64,000 nt of DNA, from NCBI RefSeq assembly GCF_029945535.1, contig NZ_JAQSCU010000013.1, forward strand, positions 125,522 to 189,521, given 5' to 3'. The number at the start of each line of letters is the position of its first letter. Position 1 is the stretch's first letter. The position numbers were made by a program, and so were the translations under genes. This DNA comes from Methylotenera sp. (GTDB lineage: Bacteria; Pseudomonadota; Gammaproteobacteria; Burkholderiales; Methylophilaceae). The notes under the pieces are model-generated. The model had not been told where the DNA came from and made no database searches. It saw nothing but the letters and a program-made list of their open reading frames with translations. Positions 9,496-18,674 of this stretch are shown here, piece by piece.

Positions 9496-10475
9496 TGCGC
9501 ATTAAAGGGTTTGTTTTAGCTTGCTTGTTCGCAAGCACTTTGTCTAGCGCGAGTCAGACCGTACTCGCTGCCAGCGATGATGACAAGTGGCAGATATTGC
9601 AAAAAGCGGCTTTAGCTGCTCATGCACTAAGTTATCAAGGTATCTTCGTTTGCCAGTCTGGACAACAATCTAAATCTGTTCAAATTAAACATTTTTTTGA
9701 TGGGCAAAATGAATTTGCCCGCAATGTTCTGCTTGATGGCTCTCCTCGTGAGGTGCTTAGCCAAGGCGGTGATTTAATCATTTATAACCCTAAAAATGAA
9801 AAAATAGTCATAGAGAAACGCAGGGGGCAAAATATGTTTCCGGCAGTTTTGCCTGCAAATCTAGCGGCTGTGAAACAGAGTTACACCGTGCGTACTGGCG
9901 ATATTGAGCGTGTTGCAGGCCGTGAAGCACAAATACTATTTTTAGAGCCAAAAGATGACTTACGTTACAGTTACCGCTTTTGGATAGATACTGAATATGG
10001 CCTTATATTAAAATCGGTGATGTTTAACAGTCGAAATGAAATGATGGACAGTATTTCGTTTACTCAGCTCAATTTAGTGAACACTGTTGATTTAGATTGG
10101 TTTAAACCGAAAATTGACAGTAAGAAAAATTATGTGATGGAGGATGAGGTGCCAGCGCAAGCTGATTACAATCCTAGTCCGCATTGGATGCTAAAGCAGT
10201 TACCAGCAGGCTATCGTAAAGTGGATCAGATGCTGCGTACGGTGCATGGTAAGCCTTTACCGGTCACGCATGTAGTGTTTTCAGATGGTTTAGCTTCGGT
10301 GTCGCTGTTTATCGAACCTATAACTAGCGGTGTGAAACCTAGAGCGGGTCATAGCGTAGTTGGCAATACTAGTTTTTATTCTAGTGTTGCAGGTTATTTG
10401 CAAATTACCGTATTGGGCGAAGTGCCAGAAGCTACCGTTGCAGCAATTGCAAACTCGGTAGTATTTGTTAAATAA
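9495..10475 (+). CDS. rseB: Sigma-E regulatory protein RseB/MucB
   Basis: This 326-residue periplasmic protein has a signal peptide (about 1-25, ending VLA). Its N-terminal LolA/LppX-like beta domain contains 'YQGIFVCQSG' and 'REVLSQGGDLIIYNP', and a smaller C-terminal domain contains 'GYRKVDQM' and 'VVFSDGLASVSLFIEP'. RseB shields the periplasmic part of RseA from proteolysis and senses mislocalised lipoprotein or LPS. It overlaps rseA by one base. It is in its expected place in the operon. Confidence 0.92.
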   Translation: MRIKGFVLACLFASTLSSASQTVLAASDDDKWQILQKAALAAHALSYQGIFVCQSGQQSKSVQIKHFFDGQNEFARNVLLDGSPREVLSQGGDLIIYNPKNEKIVIEKRRGQNMFPAVLPANLAAVKQSYTVRTGDIERVAGREAQILFLEPKDDLRYSYRFWIDTEYGLILKSVMFNSRNEMMDSISFTQLNLVNTVDLDWFKPKIDSKKNYVMEDEVPAQADYNPSPHWMLKQLPAGYRKVDQMLRTVHGKPLPVTHVVFSDGLASVSLFIEPITSGVKPRAGHSVVGNTSFYSSVAGYLQITVLGEVPEATVAAIANSVVFVK

Positions 10476-10547
10476 TTCATTACCCATCCACCATCAATAC
10501 AGCTTAAATCCTCGTTAAAATTCATTAAAAAGTAATAAAATATTGCC

Positions 10548-11033
10548 ATGATAGAAGAATACGCAATAGTCACAAAGTCCGCAGGTGCCACAGCTACGCT
10601 AGAGATAGAACGGCGTACCGCATGCGGGCTTTGCGGCCAAAAGCATGGTTGTGGTAACGCCACTTGGGGCAAGATGCTTGGGCATGATAGCCATGATTTT
10701 GTTGCTGAAAATCAAATCAACGCGAAGGTGGGTGATAGCGTTGTGGTGGGAATTGATGAACAAGCCGTACTTAGTTCTGCTTTTTTTCTTTATGTAGTGC
10801 CATTAGTCGGTTTGTTAATAGGTACGCTTGCCGCAGATTACTTATTCAAAAATCAATTTTATGTGATCCTTGGTGCGGCGTTGGGTTTAGTGCTGGGCTT
10901 CTTATGGGTTAAAGGTCATCTGATTGGCCATGATAAATCTGGCGTGGCATTTAGTAAAAAGTATCAAGCGGTTATTTTGCGTTTAGCTGATGATGAGGCT
11001 GGGGTTGATCATTCAAAGCTTGATAAAACTTAA
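10548..11033 (+). CDS. rseC: RseC/MucC family membrane protein
   Basis: This 161-residue protein begins with a cytoplasmic Cys cluster (CGLCGQKHGCG, residues about 27-37). It then has two transmembrane helices in the middle ('AFFLYVVPLVGLLIGTLAA' and 'VILGAALGLVLGFLWV') and a soluble tail. RseC is a positive modulator of sigma-E and is also linked to reduction of SoxR iron-sulphur clusters. Placement after rseB and before a degP-type protease is standard. The gap of 72 nt to rseB leaves room for its own ribosome site only. Confidence 0.88.
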   Translation: MIEEYAIVTKSAGATATLEIERRTACGLCGQKHGCGNATWGKMLGHDSHDFVAENQINAKVGDSVVVGIDEQAVLSSAFFLYVVPLVGLLIGTLAADYLFKNQFYVILGAALGLVLGFLWVKGHLIGHDKSGVAFSKKYQAVILRLADDEAGVDHSKLDKT

Positions 11034-11133
11034 AGCTACCCCAATTATAGTTGTGAGTAAGTTGGAGTTTGGTAACTTAAAATTAAAGTTATTAAGTTTC
11101 ATGATGTTTCTAAATATTAAACGAGGTGAATAG

Positions 11134-12546
11134 ATGTTAAGAAATTGGATTACTGTCATTGGTTTTGGATTAATTACCGCGATAAATACCAGCGCCTATG
11201 CAAAAGACCTACCAGACTTTACTGAGCTCGCTGAAAAGCACGGTGCTGAAGTGGTGAATATTAGCGTCACTCAAAATGTACATGCTGATCCTAGCGCCAT
11301 GCCTTTCCCAGGTATGGAAGGTGATGAGCAGATGCAAGAATTCTTTAAGCGTTTTGGTATTCCAGGTATGCCTGGGCAAGGTGCCCCTCAGCAGGATTAC
11401 AAATCGCAGTCGCTGGGTTCAGGTTTCATTATTAGTAGTGATGGCTACATACTGACTAATGCGCATGTGGTCAATGAAGCGGATGAAGTCATCGTTAAGT
11501 TGTATGATAAACGTGAGTTCAAAGCCAAGATTATCGGCGTGGATAAGCGCACAGATGTAGCTTTGGTAAAAATCGAAGCGACTGGTTTACCTAAAGTAAA
11601 TGTGGGCGATCCTGCTAAATTAAAAGTGGGTGAATGGGTAGCTGCGATCGGCTCGCCATTTGGTCTAGAAAATACCATGACAGCCGGGATTGTCAGCGCG
11701 AAAGGGCGTGCTTTACCTCAAGAAAATTTTGTACCATTTATTCAAACAGACGTCGCGATTAACCCAGGTAATTCAGGTGGCCCTCTATTTAACTTGGCTG
11801 GTGAGGTTGTAGGTATTAATTCACAAATTTACAGCCGTAGTGGTGGCTCTATGGGTTTGTCGTTCAGTATTCCAATTGATGTCGCGATTGATATTTCAAA
11901 TCAGCTGAAAGCTTCAGGAAAAATTACTCGTGGCTGGCTAGGCATCGCTATTCAAGAGATTACTAAAGAGCTTGCTGAATCTTTCGGCATGAAAAACACC
12001 AATGGTGCATTGGTCGCAAGTGTTGAGAAAAACGGTCCTGCCGATAAAGGTGGTTTAGAAGCGGGTGACATCATTACTAAGTTTGACGGTAAAGCGATTA
12101 CATCTTCAGCTGATTTACCACGTGCTGTGGGTGCGACTAAGCCAGGTAAGATTGCCGCTGTTGAAGTGTTGCGTAAAGGTGCAGTTAAAACGTTTAGTAT
12201 GGGCGTAGGTGAAATGCCAACTGAGACAGCTGAAGCTGTACAAAACAGTAAACCTGTACCAAAAGCTGAAGCTAACAGGATTGGACTCACTTTAAAAGAG
12301 TTAACTCCACAGCAAAAGAAAAAGCTAAACGGAAAAAATGGTCTGTTAGTGATGGAAAGCGCTGGGGCAGCTGCTCAAGCAGGTATTCGCCGTGGTGATG
12401 TAGTGTTAGGCTTAAATAATAGCGAATCGCAAAGTGTAGATTTATTCAACAAGCAAATTAATGCTGTCGCTGTTGGTAAGACAATTGCTGTATTAGTCTT
12501 GAGGGGTGAAAACACTCTGTATGTACCAATAAAGGTGACTAAATAG
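11134..12546 (+). CDS. mucD: Periplasmic serine endoprotease DegP/MucD family
   Basis: This 470-residue HtrA protease has a signal peptide (1-23, ending SAYA). The trypsin-like domain has the catalytic triad His111 (LTNAHVV), Asp141 (DVALVKI) and Ser214 (GNSGGPLF). Two PDZ domains follow, around 275-365 ('RGWLGIAIQEI', 'GPADKGGLEAGDII') and 385-470. It degrades or refolds damaged envelope proteins under sigma-E control. A Met/Pro-rich loop near 55-90 matches the regulatory LA loop. It closes the rpoE operon and is followed by a strong terminator. Whether degP, degQ or mucD is the best name cannot be decided from the sequence; position favours mucD. Confidence 0.93.
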   Translation: MLRNWITVIGFGLITAINTSAYAKDLPDFTELAEKHGAEVVNISVTQNVHADPSAMPFPGMEGDEQMQEFFKRFGIPGMPGQGAPQQDYKSQSLGSGFIISSDGYILTNAHVVNEADEVIVKLYDKREFKAKIIGVDKRTDVALVKIEATGLPKVNVGDPAKLKVGEWVAAIGSPFGLENTMTAGIVSAKGRALPQENFVPFIQTDVAINPGNSGGPLFNLAGEVVGINSQIYSRSGGSMGLSFSIPIDVAIDISNQLKASGKITRGWLGIAIQEITKELAESFGMKNTNGALVASVEKNGPADKGGLEAGDIITKFDGKAITSSADLPRAVGATKPGKIAAVEVLRKGAVKTFSMGVGEMPTETAEAVQNSKPVPKAEANRIGLTLKELTPQQKKKLNGKNGLLVMESAGAAAQAGIRRGDVVLGLNNSESQSVDLFNKQINAVAVGKTIAVLVLRGENTLYVPIKVTK

Positions 12547-12571
12547 TTTGTAAGTTATTAGTTTTTTCAAT

Positions 12572-12600
12572 AAAAAAGCCGCTTCAAGCGGCTTTTTTAT
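12572..12600. terminator. Bidirectional intrinsic terminator after degP/mucD
   Basis: The stem AAAAAAGCCGCTT / AAGCGGCTTTTTT has a very short loop and an A-run and a T-run flanking it. It can serve both the mucD operon and the convergent clsB operon. Confidence 0.9.
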
Positions 12601-12638
12601 TCTGATGAAATCCAGAATCAAGTTAATTTTATAGGTGG

Positions 12639-13817
12639 TTATTTTTCATTCGAGTGACCAATTACACCTAAAAATGCTCTCACTAATCCGTAGGCAATCC
12701 AAGAAGCAAAGCGTTTGAATATATTGCCTCGCGTCCAATGTTGTGGGTCAATACGAATTGCCCCATCTTCGATACTTGCTTGAATGTCGGTTCTTAGTTC
12801 TTGAGCAAATGCTGCATCTTTTACTACCACATTAGCCTCCCGCGCTAATAACAGGCTAAAAGGGTCTATATTTGAAGAGCCAACTGTCGCCCAAGTATTA
12901 TCAATCACCGCCACTTTGCTGTGCATAAAGCTTTTGCGATATTCGAAAATCTCAATCCCCGATCTTAAAAACTCACTATAAAAAGCATGTGTAGCGAACA
13001 TCAGGAAATACTCCATACGTCCTTGCAATAATAATCTAACCTTAACGCCGCGTTTAACTGCGGCTAGTAATGCTAGGCGAAATCGTCTACCAGGCACAAA
13101 GTAAGCATTGGCGATGATAATTTCAGATTTAGCGTGGTCGATGGCATCTAGGTAGGCATCTTCAATATCACTTCTATGCAACACATTATCGCGTAGTACA
13201 AGTGCCGCTTTAATATTGTATTGTTGAGGATTAGACGAGTTCACCAAATTTACGGTTTTAGTTATGACTAGATTAGGTCTTCGTATATGTATCCAAGCAA
13301 TTCTGCGCCAAAGCTTTTGCAAGCTAGCAAGGATGATAGGTAATAACTTTCCTTCAATTCGCACAGCGTAATCAACGCGAGGCGGCACGTTGTTTGGAGC
13401 ATTATTAGGTAGGTCGTAATCGTCAATAATATTAATACCGCCAACGAAGCCAATATGCCCATCAATTACGGCAATTTTTTGGTGCAATCGCCGCAGACGC
13501 TTCTTTTTTAGTGACCAAGGTGATATTTTTGGACGGTAAAACATCACTTGCACACCTGTTTTTTCAAGCGCTTCTACATAGCTTTTGGGTAAATCTTTGC
13601 TGCCGAAGCCATCCAATAAAATGTTGACCGATACGCCACGTCTAGCTGCATTTTTTAGAGCCTCACCAATCTGTATACCGGTGACATCGTCCTTATAAAT
13701 ATAACTTTGTAAGTATATTTCTCGAGTTGAGCTCTCAATGGCAGCCAAAAGCGCAGGGAAATACTCCGTCCCACTGCGTAATAATTGAATTTGATTGCCA
13801 TCAACAAAATAGGTCAT
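12639..13817 (-). CDS. clsB: Cardiolipin synthase B-type phospholipase D family protein
   Basis: This 392-residue protein has two HKD motifs: His112-x-Lys114-x4-Asp119 (HQKIAVIDG, followed by GFVGGINI) and HSKVAVIDN near residue 295 (followed by ATVGSSNID). It has no N-terminal membrane helices, which fits ClsB (YbhO) rather than ClsA. Such enzymes join phosphatidylglycerol units, or PG with another donor, to make cardiolipin. It overlaps the upstream endonuclease-family gene by four bases (ATGA). This repeats the E. coli ybhP-ybhO(clsB) pair and strongly supports the assignment. Confidence 0.88.
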   Translation of the reverse strand: MTYFVDGNQIQLLRSGTEYFPALLAAIESSTREIYLQSYIYKDDVTGIQIGEALKNAARRGVSVNILLDGFGSKDLPKSYVEALEKTGVQVMFYRPKISPWSLKKKRLRRLHQKIAVIDGHIGFVGGINIIDDYDLPNNAPNNVPPRVDYAVRIEGKLLPIILASLQKLWRRIAWIHIRRPNLVITKTVNLVNSSNPQQYNIKAALVLRDNVLHRSDIEDAYLDAIDHAKSEIIIANAYFVPGRRFRLALLAAVKRGVKVRLLLQGRMEYFLMFATHAFYSEFLRSGIEIFEYRKSFMHSKVAVIDNTWATVGSSNIDPFSLLLAREANVVVKDAAFAQELRTDIQASIEDGAIRIDPQHWTRGNIFKRFASWIAYGLVRAFLGVIGHSNEK

Positions 13818-14566
13818 ATTTTATTGAGTGTTGCAGTAAGAATCGCATGGTCGGAAACTTTTAAAAAGTGCGCACCTGAATGTACTTCTACATGCTTTAC
13901 GTTAAAGCCACGCACGTAAATTCGGTCTAGCCTGAGCATGGGTAACCAAGCTGGAAAGCTCTTCGCAGGTTTTCCTGCGTGGTGTTCAAATACCTCATGC
14001 ATGTGTAAGCGTTTGGCGAAAACTTGCCCCGTACGCATGCCCCAATCGTTAAAATCACCCGCAATAATTAATGGGGCATCGGCTGGAATATGTTGTTCAA
14101 TATACTCGGAGACAGCCACTAACTGCTTGCGTCGCCATTGTGCAAATAGCCCTAGATGTACGCAAACTGCATGTAAAGGCACATCCCAATTCGGGATGTT
14201 GATTTCACAATGTAACATGCCTCGTTGTTCAGTGGCATGCGCAGAAATATCTTGGTTATTGGTTTTAATAATGGGAAATTTGGAAAGTACTGCATTGCCA
14301 TGATGACCTGCAGGATAAACTGAATTCTTACCGTAAGAGTAATCAGACCAAACCTCATCAGCTAAAAACTCCATTTGCCCTGAAGTAGACATAGACGCAA
14401 AGCGCTCGGTGTGTTTGGTGTGTGCATCTTGTACTTCTTGCAAAAAAATCACATCGGCCTGTAGCTTTCGTAACATATCACGTTGAAGATGCAAAGAAAA
14501 ACGGGCGTTAAAGTGAGTAAAACCCTTGTGAATGTTGAAGGTAGCGATACGCAGTGTGTTATGCAA
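13814..14566 (-). CDS. Endonuclease/exonuclease/phosphatase family protein (YbhP-like)
   Basis: This 250-residue EEP-fold protein has the metal-binding and catalytic motifs 'TFNIHKG' (Asn), 'VIFLQEVQD' (Glu), 'IIAGDFNDWG' (Asp/Asn) and C-terminal 'SDHAIL' (Asp-His). Family members hydrolyse phosphodiester bonds in nucleic acids, lipids or other phospho-compounds. The coupling to clsB suggests a phospholipid head-group or similar substrate, but that is an inference. It appears to start at TTG 14566 because there is no in-frame ATG before the first conserved strand. It has a four-base overlap with clsB downstream. Confidence 0.83.
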   Translation of the reverse strand: MHNTLRIATFNIHKGFTHFNARFSLHLQRDMLRKLQADVIFLQEVQDAHTKHTERFASMSTSGQMEFLADEVWSDYSYGKNSVYPAGHHGNAVLSKFPIIKTNNQDISAHATEQRGMLHCEINIPNWDVPLHAVCVHLGLFAQWRRKQLVAVSEYIEQHIPADAPLIIAGDFNDWGMRTGQVFAKRLHMHEVFEHHAGKPAKSFPAWLPMLRLDRIYVRGFNVKHVEVHSGAHFLKVSDHAILTATLNKI

Positions 14567-14700
14567 AATTGACTTTACGACTGATATTATTCATGAGTTT
14601 TATCATACTCTAAAAGCGTGGCAGCGTTGGTTGGCTAGCGAACATTTGCTATAAGTGAATATTCTGTGTTTATCTATATAAAAGTTATAAAATATCTTTC

Positions 14701-14724
14701 ATGGATATATCCATAGATATATCT
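14701..14724. repeat. Two adjacent AT-rich palindromes before the MORN gene
   Basis: ATGGATATATCCAT at 14701-14714 is a perfect 14-base palindrome. AGATATATCT at 14715-14724 is a perfect 10-base palindrome directly next to it. They lie 23-46 nt before the MORN gene start and could be a double operator. No matching regulator is recognised. Confidence 0.4.
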
Positions 14725-14749
14725 ATCAATATACGGCGTGAGGTAAATG

Positions 14750-15424
14750 ATGAAAATAAATCCTTTAATTTTTCTTTTCGCTTTGATATTAATGTCAGCG
14801 AACTCTTTGAGTTATGCAGATAGCGAAATTAGTGATAAAGAAACAGGCTGCAAAATTTGGAACTCAAAAATCCTAGTGGGCTATACCATCAGCTGGACTG
14901 GGCAATGCAAAAACGGTAAAGCTGACGGCACGGGCAGTCTGCAATGGTTTTTCAACAAGCGCCCAGAAGGTCGTTACGATGGTGATTATGTCCTTGGTAA
15001 GATGCAAGGCCATGGCACTTATGCCATGGATGATGGCAGTCGCTATATAGGTGAATTTCAGAATAATCTGCGTAGTGGTAGAGGTGCTTATCTATGGGCG
15101 GATGGTACACGCTACGAAGGCGACTATCAAAATAATCTGATGGATGGCAAAGGCACTATTTACTGGGTAGATGGTAGTTTTTATGCGGGTGAGTTTCAGC
15201 AAGATAAAAAATTCGGTTTTGGCAAATTAAGCTTAGTACTCAATAATCCATATATCAAAGACTTTGCAGATTCTGGTAAATGGATTGGTAATTACTATAT
15301 TGTCGAAGGTGTTTTTGCCGACGATGATTTAATTGCTTCTTGTCAGAGTGAGGCTGCTTGCATAAAACAATTAACACAAGTCATGCAGGTCAACGGTCGA
15401 AAAAATGCAAAAGTGAAAAATTAA
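14750..15424 (+). CDS. MORN-repeat protein, secreted
   Basis: A signal peptide (about 1-23, ending SYA) is followed by four to five MORN repeats (Y-x-G-x-F/Y-x2-G-x2-x-G-x-G-x-Y/L pattern) between residues about 60 and 165, for example 'GTYAMDDGSRYIGEF' and 'GAYLWADGTRYEGDY'. MORN repeats form beta-hairpin rods that bind lipids or proteins. The job of bacterial secreted forms is mostly unknown. I favour ATG 14750 over 14747 because GAGG then lies 6 nt upstream rather than 3. It stands alone, between a divergent clsB operon and lepA, with a terminator after it. Confidence 0.78.
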   Translation: MKINPLIFLFALILMSANSLSYADSEISDKETGCKIWNSKILVGYTISWTGQCKNGKADGTGSLQWFFNKRPEGRYDGDYVLGKMQGHGTYAMDDGSRYIGEFQNNLRSGRGAYLWADGTRYEGDYQNNLMDGKGTIYWVDGSFYAGEFQQDKKFGFGKLSLVLNNPYIKDFADSGKWIGNYYIVEGVFADDDLIASCQSEAACIKQLTQVMQVNGRKNAKVKN

Positions 15425-15508
15425 GTCCATATTGCCAATTTTGAAGGTAACTCCACAATTAATTACAAACTAATCAAGCATTTGTTGTAAAATCACGGCT
15501 ATTGTGAA

Positions 15509-15533
15509 AAGGCGCTTCTGGCGCCTTATCTTT
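15509..15533 (+). terminator. Terminator-like hairpin after the MORN gene
   Basis: The stem AAGGCGC / GCGCCTT has a 5-nt loop, followed by ATCTTTATTT. The T-tract is interrupted, so this is a moderate-strength terminator that separates the MORN gene from lepA. Confidence 0.6.
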
Positions 15534-15599
15534 ATTTATAAAGCAGGATTAACCTAATAAAGCAACATTAAAAGTTTTAAAAAGCTTAAAAAAGACTAA

Positions 15600-17390
15600 A
15601 TGAAAAATATTCGTAACTTCTCCATTATTGCCCATATTGACCATGGTAAATCTACACTAGCGGATCGCATTATTCACCTCTGTGGCGGGCTAGCTGATCG
15701 CGAAATGGAGGCGCAAGTGCTTGATTCTATGGATATTGAGCGTGAGCGTGGCATTACGATTAAAGCTCAAACAGCGGCACTAGAATACAAAGCAGATGAT
15801 GGTCAAATTTATCACCTTAACCTGATTGATACTCCAGGTCATGTGGATTTTAGCTATGAAGTGTCACGTTCACTTTCAGCTTGTGAAGGTGCGCTATTAG
15901 TAGTGGATGCCAGTCAAGGCGTTGAAGCGCAAAGTGTTGCTAACTGCTATACCGCGCTTGATTTAGGCGTTGAAGTGACTGCCGTGTTAAATAAAATCGA
16001 CTTGCCATCTGCCGACCCTGAGCGCGTGATGCAGGAAATTGAAGATGTAATTGGTATCGATGCAAGTGATGCGGTGCGTTGCTCAGCCAAAACTGGTTTG
16101 GGCGTGCGTGATGTGTTGGAAGCTGTTATCAAAAAAGTACCGCCGCCAGTAGGCGATGTGACTAAACCGTTAAAAGCCTTGGTAATTGATGCGTGGTTCG
16201 ATAATTACGTTGGCGTGGTAATGTTAGTGCGTGTGATAGATGGCGTATTAAAGCCAAAAGATAAAATTAGATTAATGGCAACACACGCAGAGTATTTGTG
16301 CGAACAAGTCGGCGTATTTACGCCAAAATCATTACAAAAAACTTCGCTTTCTGCAGGTGAGGTAGGCTTTGTGATTTCAGGTATTAAAGAGCTCGCTGCT
16401 GCAAAGGTTGGTGATACTGTGACACTGGCGGGTAAGCCAGCTACAGAGGCTTTGGCAGGTTTTAAAGAAGTGAAACCACAGGTGTTTGCTGGGCTATATC
16501 CAGTTGAATCAAGCCAATTCGAAGCGCTACGTACCGCGCTCGAAAAACTAAGCTTGAATGATGCCAGTTTGCTATTTGAGCCAGAAAACTCTACTGCATT
16601 AGGTTTTGGTTTTAGATGTGGCTTCTTAGGTTTGCTACACATGGAAATCGTACAAGAGCGTTTAGAGCGCGAGTACGATATGGATTTGATTACCACTGCG
16701 CCAACTGTGGTGTATGAGTTATTACTCAAAAGTGGTGAAGTGGTGCAAATTGAGAATCCGTCACGCTTACCTGAGTTGTCGCGTGTCGAAGAAACGCGTG
16801 AACCGGTCATTAATGTAAATCTATTAATGCCACAAGATTACGTAGGGCCGGTGATGACCTTGTGTAACAATAAACGCGGTTTACAAAAGAATATGCAGTA
16901 CATGGGTAGGCAAGTGATGCTTAGCTACGAGATGCCACTGAATGAAGTGGTGCTAGATTTCTTTGATAAATTAAAATCAGTGTCACGTGGCTATGCTTCA
17001 ATGGACTACGAATTTTTGGAATTCCGTGCGGCAGATTTAGTCAAGCTTGATATTATGGTGAACGGCGAACGAGTCGATGCGTTGAGCATGATTGTTCACC
17101 GAGGCAATAGCGTGCGTCGTGGTCGCGAAGTGGCAGCTAAAATGCGTGAACTGATTCCTCGCCAAATGTTTGATGTAGCCATTCAGGCTTCGATAGGTGC
17201 AAATATTATTGCGCGTGAAACCGTTAAAGCGATGCGTAAAAACGTGATTGCGAAATGTTATGGTGGGGACGTTTCGCGTAAACGCAAACTGCTTGATAAG
17301 CAAAAAGAAGGTAAAAAGCGCATGAAGCAAGTGGGTAACGTAGAGATTCCACAAGAAGCGTTTTTAGCTATTTTACGTATTGAAGATTAA
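15600..17390 (+). CDS. lepA: Elongation factor 4 (LepA), ribosomal back-translocase GTPase
   Basis: This 596-residue translational GTPase has the G1 motif AHIDHGKST near residues 11-19, switch [10 protein letters not shown] near 78-85 and G4 NKID near 131-134. The LepA-specific C-terminal domain follows ('[32 protein letters not shown]'-type segment near the end). It binds the ribosome and affects elongation and 30S assembly, especially under stress. Length and start are standard. It opens the housekeeping operon lepA-lepB-DUF4845-rnc-era-orf-recO-pdxJ-acpS-tcdA. Confidence 0.97.
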   Translation: MKNIRNFSIIAHIDHGKSTLADRIIHLCGGLADREMEAQVLDSMDIERERGITIKAQTAALEYKADDGQIYHLNLIDTPGHVDFSYEVSRSLSACEGALLVVDASQGVEAQSVANCYTALDLGVEVTAVLNKIDLPSADPERVMQEIEDVIGIDASDAVRCSAKTGLGVRDVLEAVIKKVPPPVGDVTKPLKALVIDAWFDNYVGVVMLVRVIDGVLKPKDKIRLMATHAEYLCEQVGVFTPKSLQKTSLSAGEVGFVISGIKELAAAKVGDTVTLAGKPATEALAGFKEVKPQVFAGLYPVESSQFEALRTALEKLSLNDASLLFEPENSTALGFGFRCGFLGLLHMEIVQERLEREYDMDLITTAPTVVYELLLKSGEVVQIENPSRLPELSRVEETREPVINVNLLMPQDYVGPVMTLCNNKRGLQKNMQYMGRQVMLSYEMPLNEVVLDFFDKLKSVSRGYASMDYEFLEFRAADLVKLDIMVNGERVDALSMIVHRGNSVRRGREVAAKMRELIPRQMFDVAIQASIGANIIARETVKAMRKNVIAKCYGGDVSRKRKLLDKQKEGKKRMKQVGNVEIPQEAFLAILRIED

Positions 17391-17423
17391 GTAAGTCTAA
17401 ATAATAGGCGATAAGGATAAATA

Positions 17424-18203
17424 ATGTATTTTGCTTTATTCATGGTGGCGATACTCTTAGTAACTGGCTTTATTTGGTTACTTGATAGTTTGGTCTTAAA
17501 GAAAAAACGTCCAGTCGGCGCGGCAGAGCCTGTCGCTGTTGAGTATGCTAAAAGCTTCTTTCCTGTGATTTTTGTAGTGTTTTTCGTACGCTCTTTTATC
17601 GTTGAGCCTTTCAAAATTCCTTCAGGCTCTATGATGCCAACGCTGTTGGCAGGCGATTATATTTTGGTGAATAAATTTACCTATGGCCTACGTGTGCCAA
17701 TTTTAAATAATACGTTCTTTGAGATTAACCACCCGACTCGTGGTGATGTGTTCGTATTTCATTATCCGCCTGAACCGTCAGTAGACTATATCAAACGTGT
17801 CGTTGGATTGCCTGGTGACAAAATTCGTTATCAAGATAAACGACTAACGATTAATGGAAAGTTTTTAGATGTGCAGGATGTTGGTGATTACGCCTATGTG
17901 AAACCAGGTTTAAATATGGTGACAGCTAAGCAATATCATGAACAGTTAGGTAACGTAACGCATGATATTTTGATTAATGAATGGGTGAATAGTTACGATT
18001 CTGATGCAATTGGTGCAAAATTTGCAAATGATGAGGAAGTTACTGTGCCTGCTGGACATTATTTAGCGATGGGTGATAATCGTGATGACAGTTCAGACAG
18101 CCGCGTGTGGGGATTTGTACCAGAGAAAAACTTAGTCGGCAAAGCGTTTTTTATCTGGATGAATTTTGATAAAGGTTCTCGAATCGGTAATCCAATTCAT
18201 TAG
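17424..18203 (+). CDS. lepB: Signal peptidase I
   Basis: This 259-residue inner-membrane protease has an N-terminal transmembrane helix (about 3-22) and a second one around 45-57. The catalytic Ser69 lies in IPSGSMMPTL and the general-base Lys124 in YIKRVVGLPGD. The conserved GDNRDDSSDSR box is near residues 216-226. It removes signal peptides from exported proteins at the periplasmic face. Directly downstream of lepA by 33 nt, it is in the classical lepA-lepB arrangement. Confidence 0.96.
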   Translation: MYFALFMVAILLVTGFIWLLDSLVLKKKRPVGAAEPVAVEYAKSFFPVIFVVFFVRSFIVEPFKIPSGSMMPTLLAGDYILVNKFTYGLRVPILNNTFFEINHPTRGDVFVFHYPPEPSVDYIKRVVGLPGDKIRYQDKRLTINGKFLDVQDVGDYAYVKPGLNMVTAKQYHEQLGNVTHDILINEWVNSYDSDAIGAKFANDEEVTVPAGHYLAMGDNRDDSSDSRVWGFVPEKNLVGKAFFIWMNFDKGSRIGNPIH

Positions 18204-18240
18204 TTTATAACATTCAATTTTCTAAAACATGGAGAAATTT

Positions 18241-18645
18241 ATGCATAATCCTCAAATAAAAAACCCAATGAAACATCAGGCTAGTCATAAGAAGCAAGCT
18301 GGTGCGACGTTGCTCGGCATGTTGTTTGTCGGGGCAATGTTGTTTTTTGTTGCGATTATTGCAATGAAAATTTTTCCTGCTTACCAAGAGTATTTTTCGG
18401 TTAAAACAGTTATACGCGCTATGAACAAAGAATCTTTAAGTGGCATGAGCAAAAAAGAAATTCAGGATTCTTTTGATAGACGAGCTAATACCTCATATAT
18501 CACAGTCATTCACGGCACAGATCTAATCATGGGCAAGAGTAGCTCAGGTGAAACAACAGTTGCTGCGCAGTACCAAGTCATCACTCCGCTTTTTGGCAAT
18601 ATTAGTGTCATGATGGATTTTAATGCTTCGGCAGACGGTAAGTAA
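18241..18645 (+). CDS. DUF4845 membrane protein
   Basis: This protein of about 134 residues has one N-terminal transmembrane helix ('GATLLGMLFVGAMLFFVAIIAMKIFP', about 20-45) and a periplasmic domain of the DUF4845 type ('YQEYFSVKTVIRAM', 'IQDSFDRRANTSYI'). Function is unknown. The gene regularly lies between lepB and rnc in beta- and gammaproteobacteria, which suggests a link to protein export or the pilin-like type II fold. I chose ATG 18241, because GGAG sits 6 nt before it, over the ATG at 18229 that overlaps the ribosome site. Confidence 0.85.
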   Translation: MHNPQIKNPMKHQASHKKQAGATLLGMLFVGAMLFFVAIIAMKIFPAYQEYFSVKTVIRAMNKESLSGMSKKEIQDSFDRRANTSYITVIHGTDLIMGKSSSGETTVAAQYQVITPLFGNISVMMDFNASADGK

Positions 18646-18674
18646 GTTAGAAACACAGGTATCAAACATATTCA

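Noticed and set aside
16205-16810. Open frame of 201 codons antisense to lepA
   Set aside because: Lies wholly within the well-supported lepA gene; Ser/Pro-rich noise-like protein.
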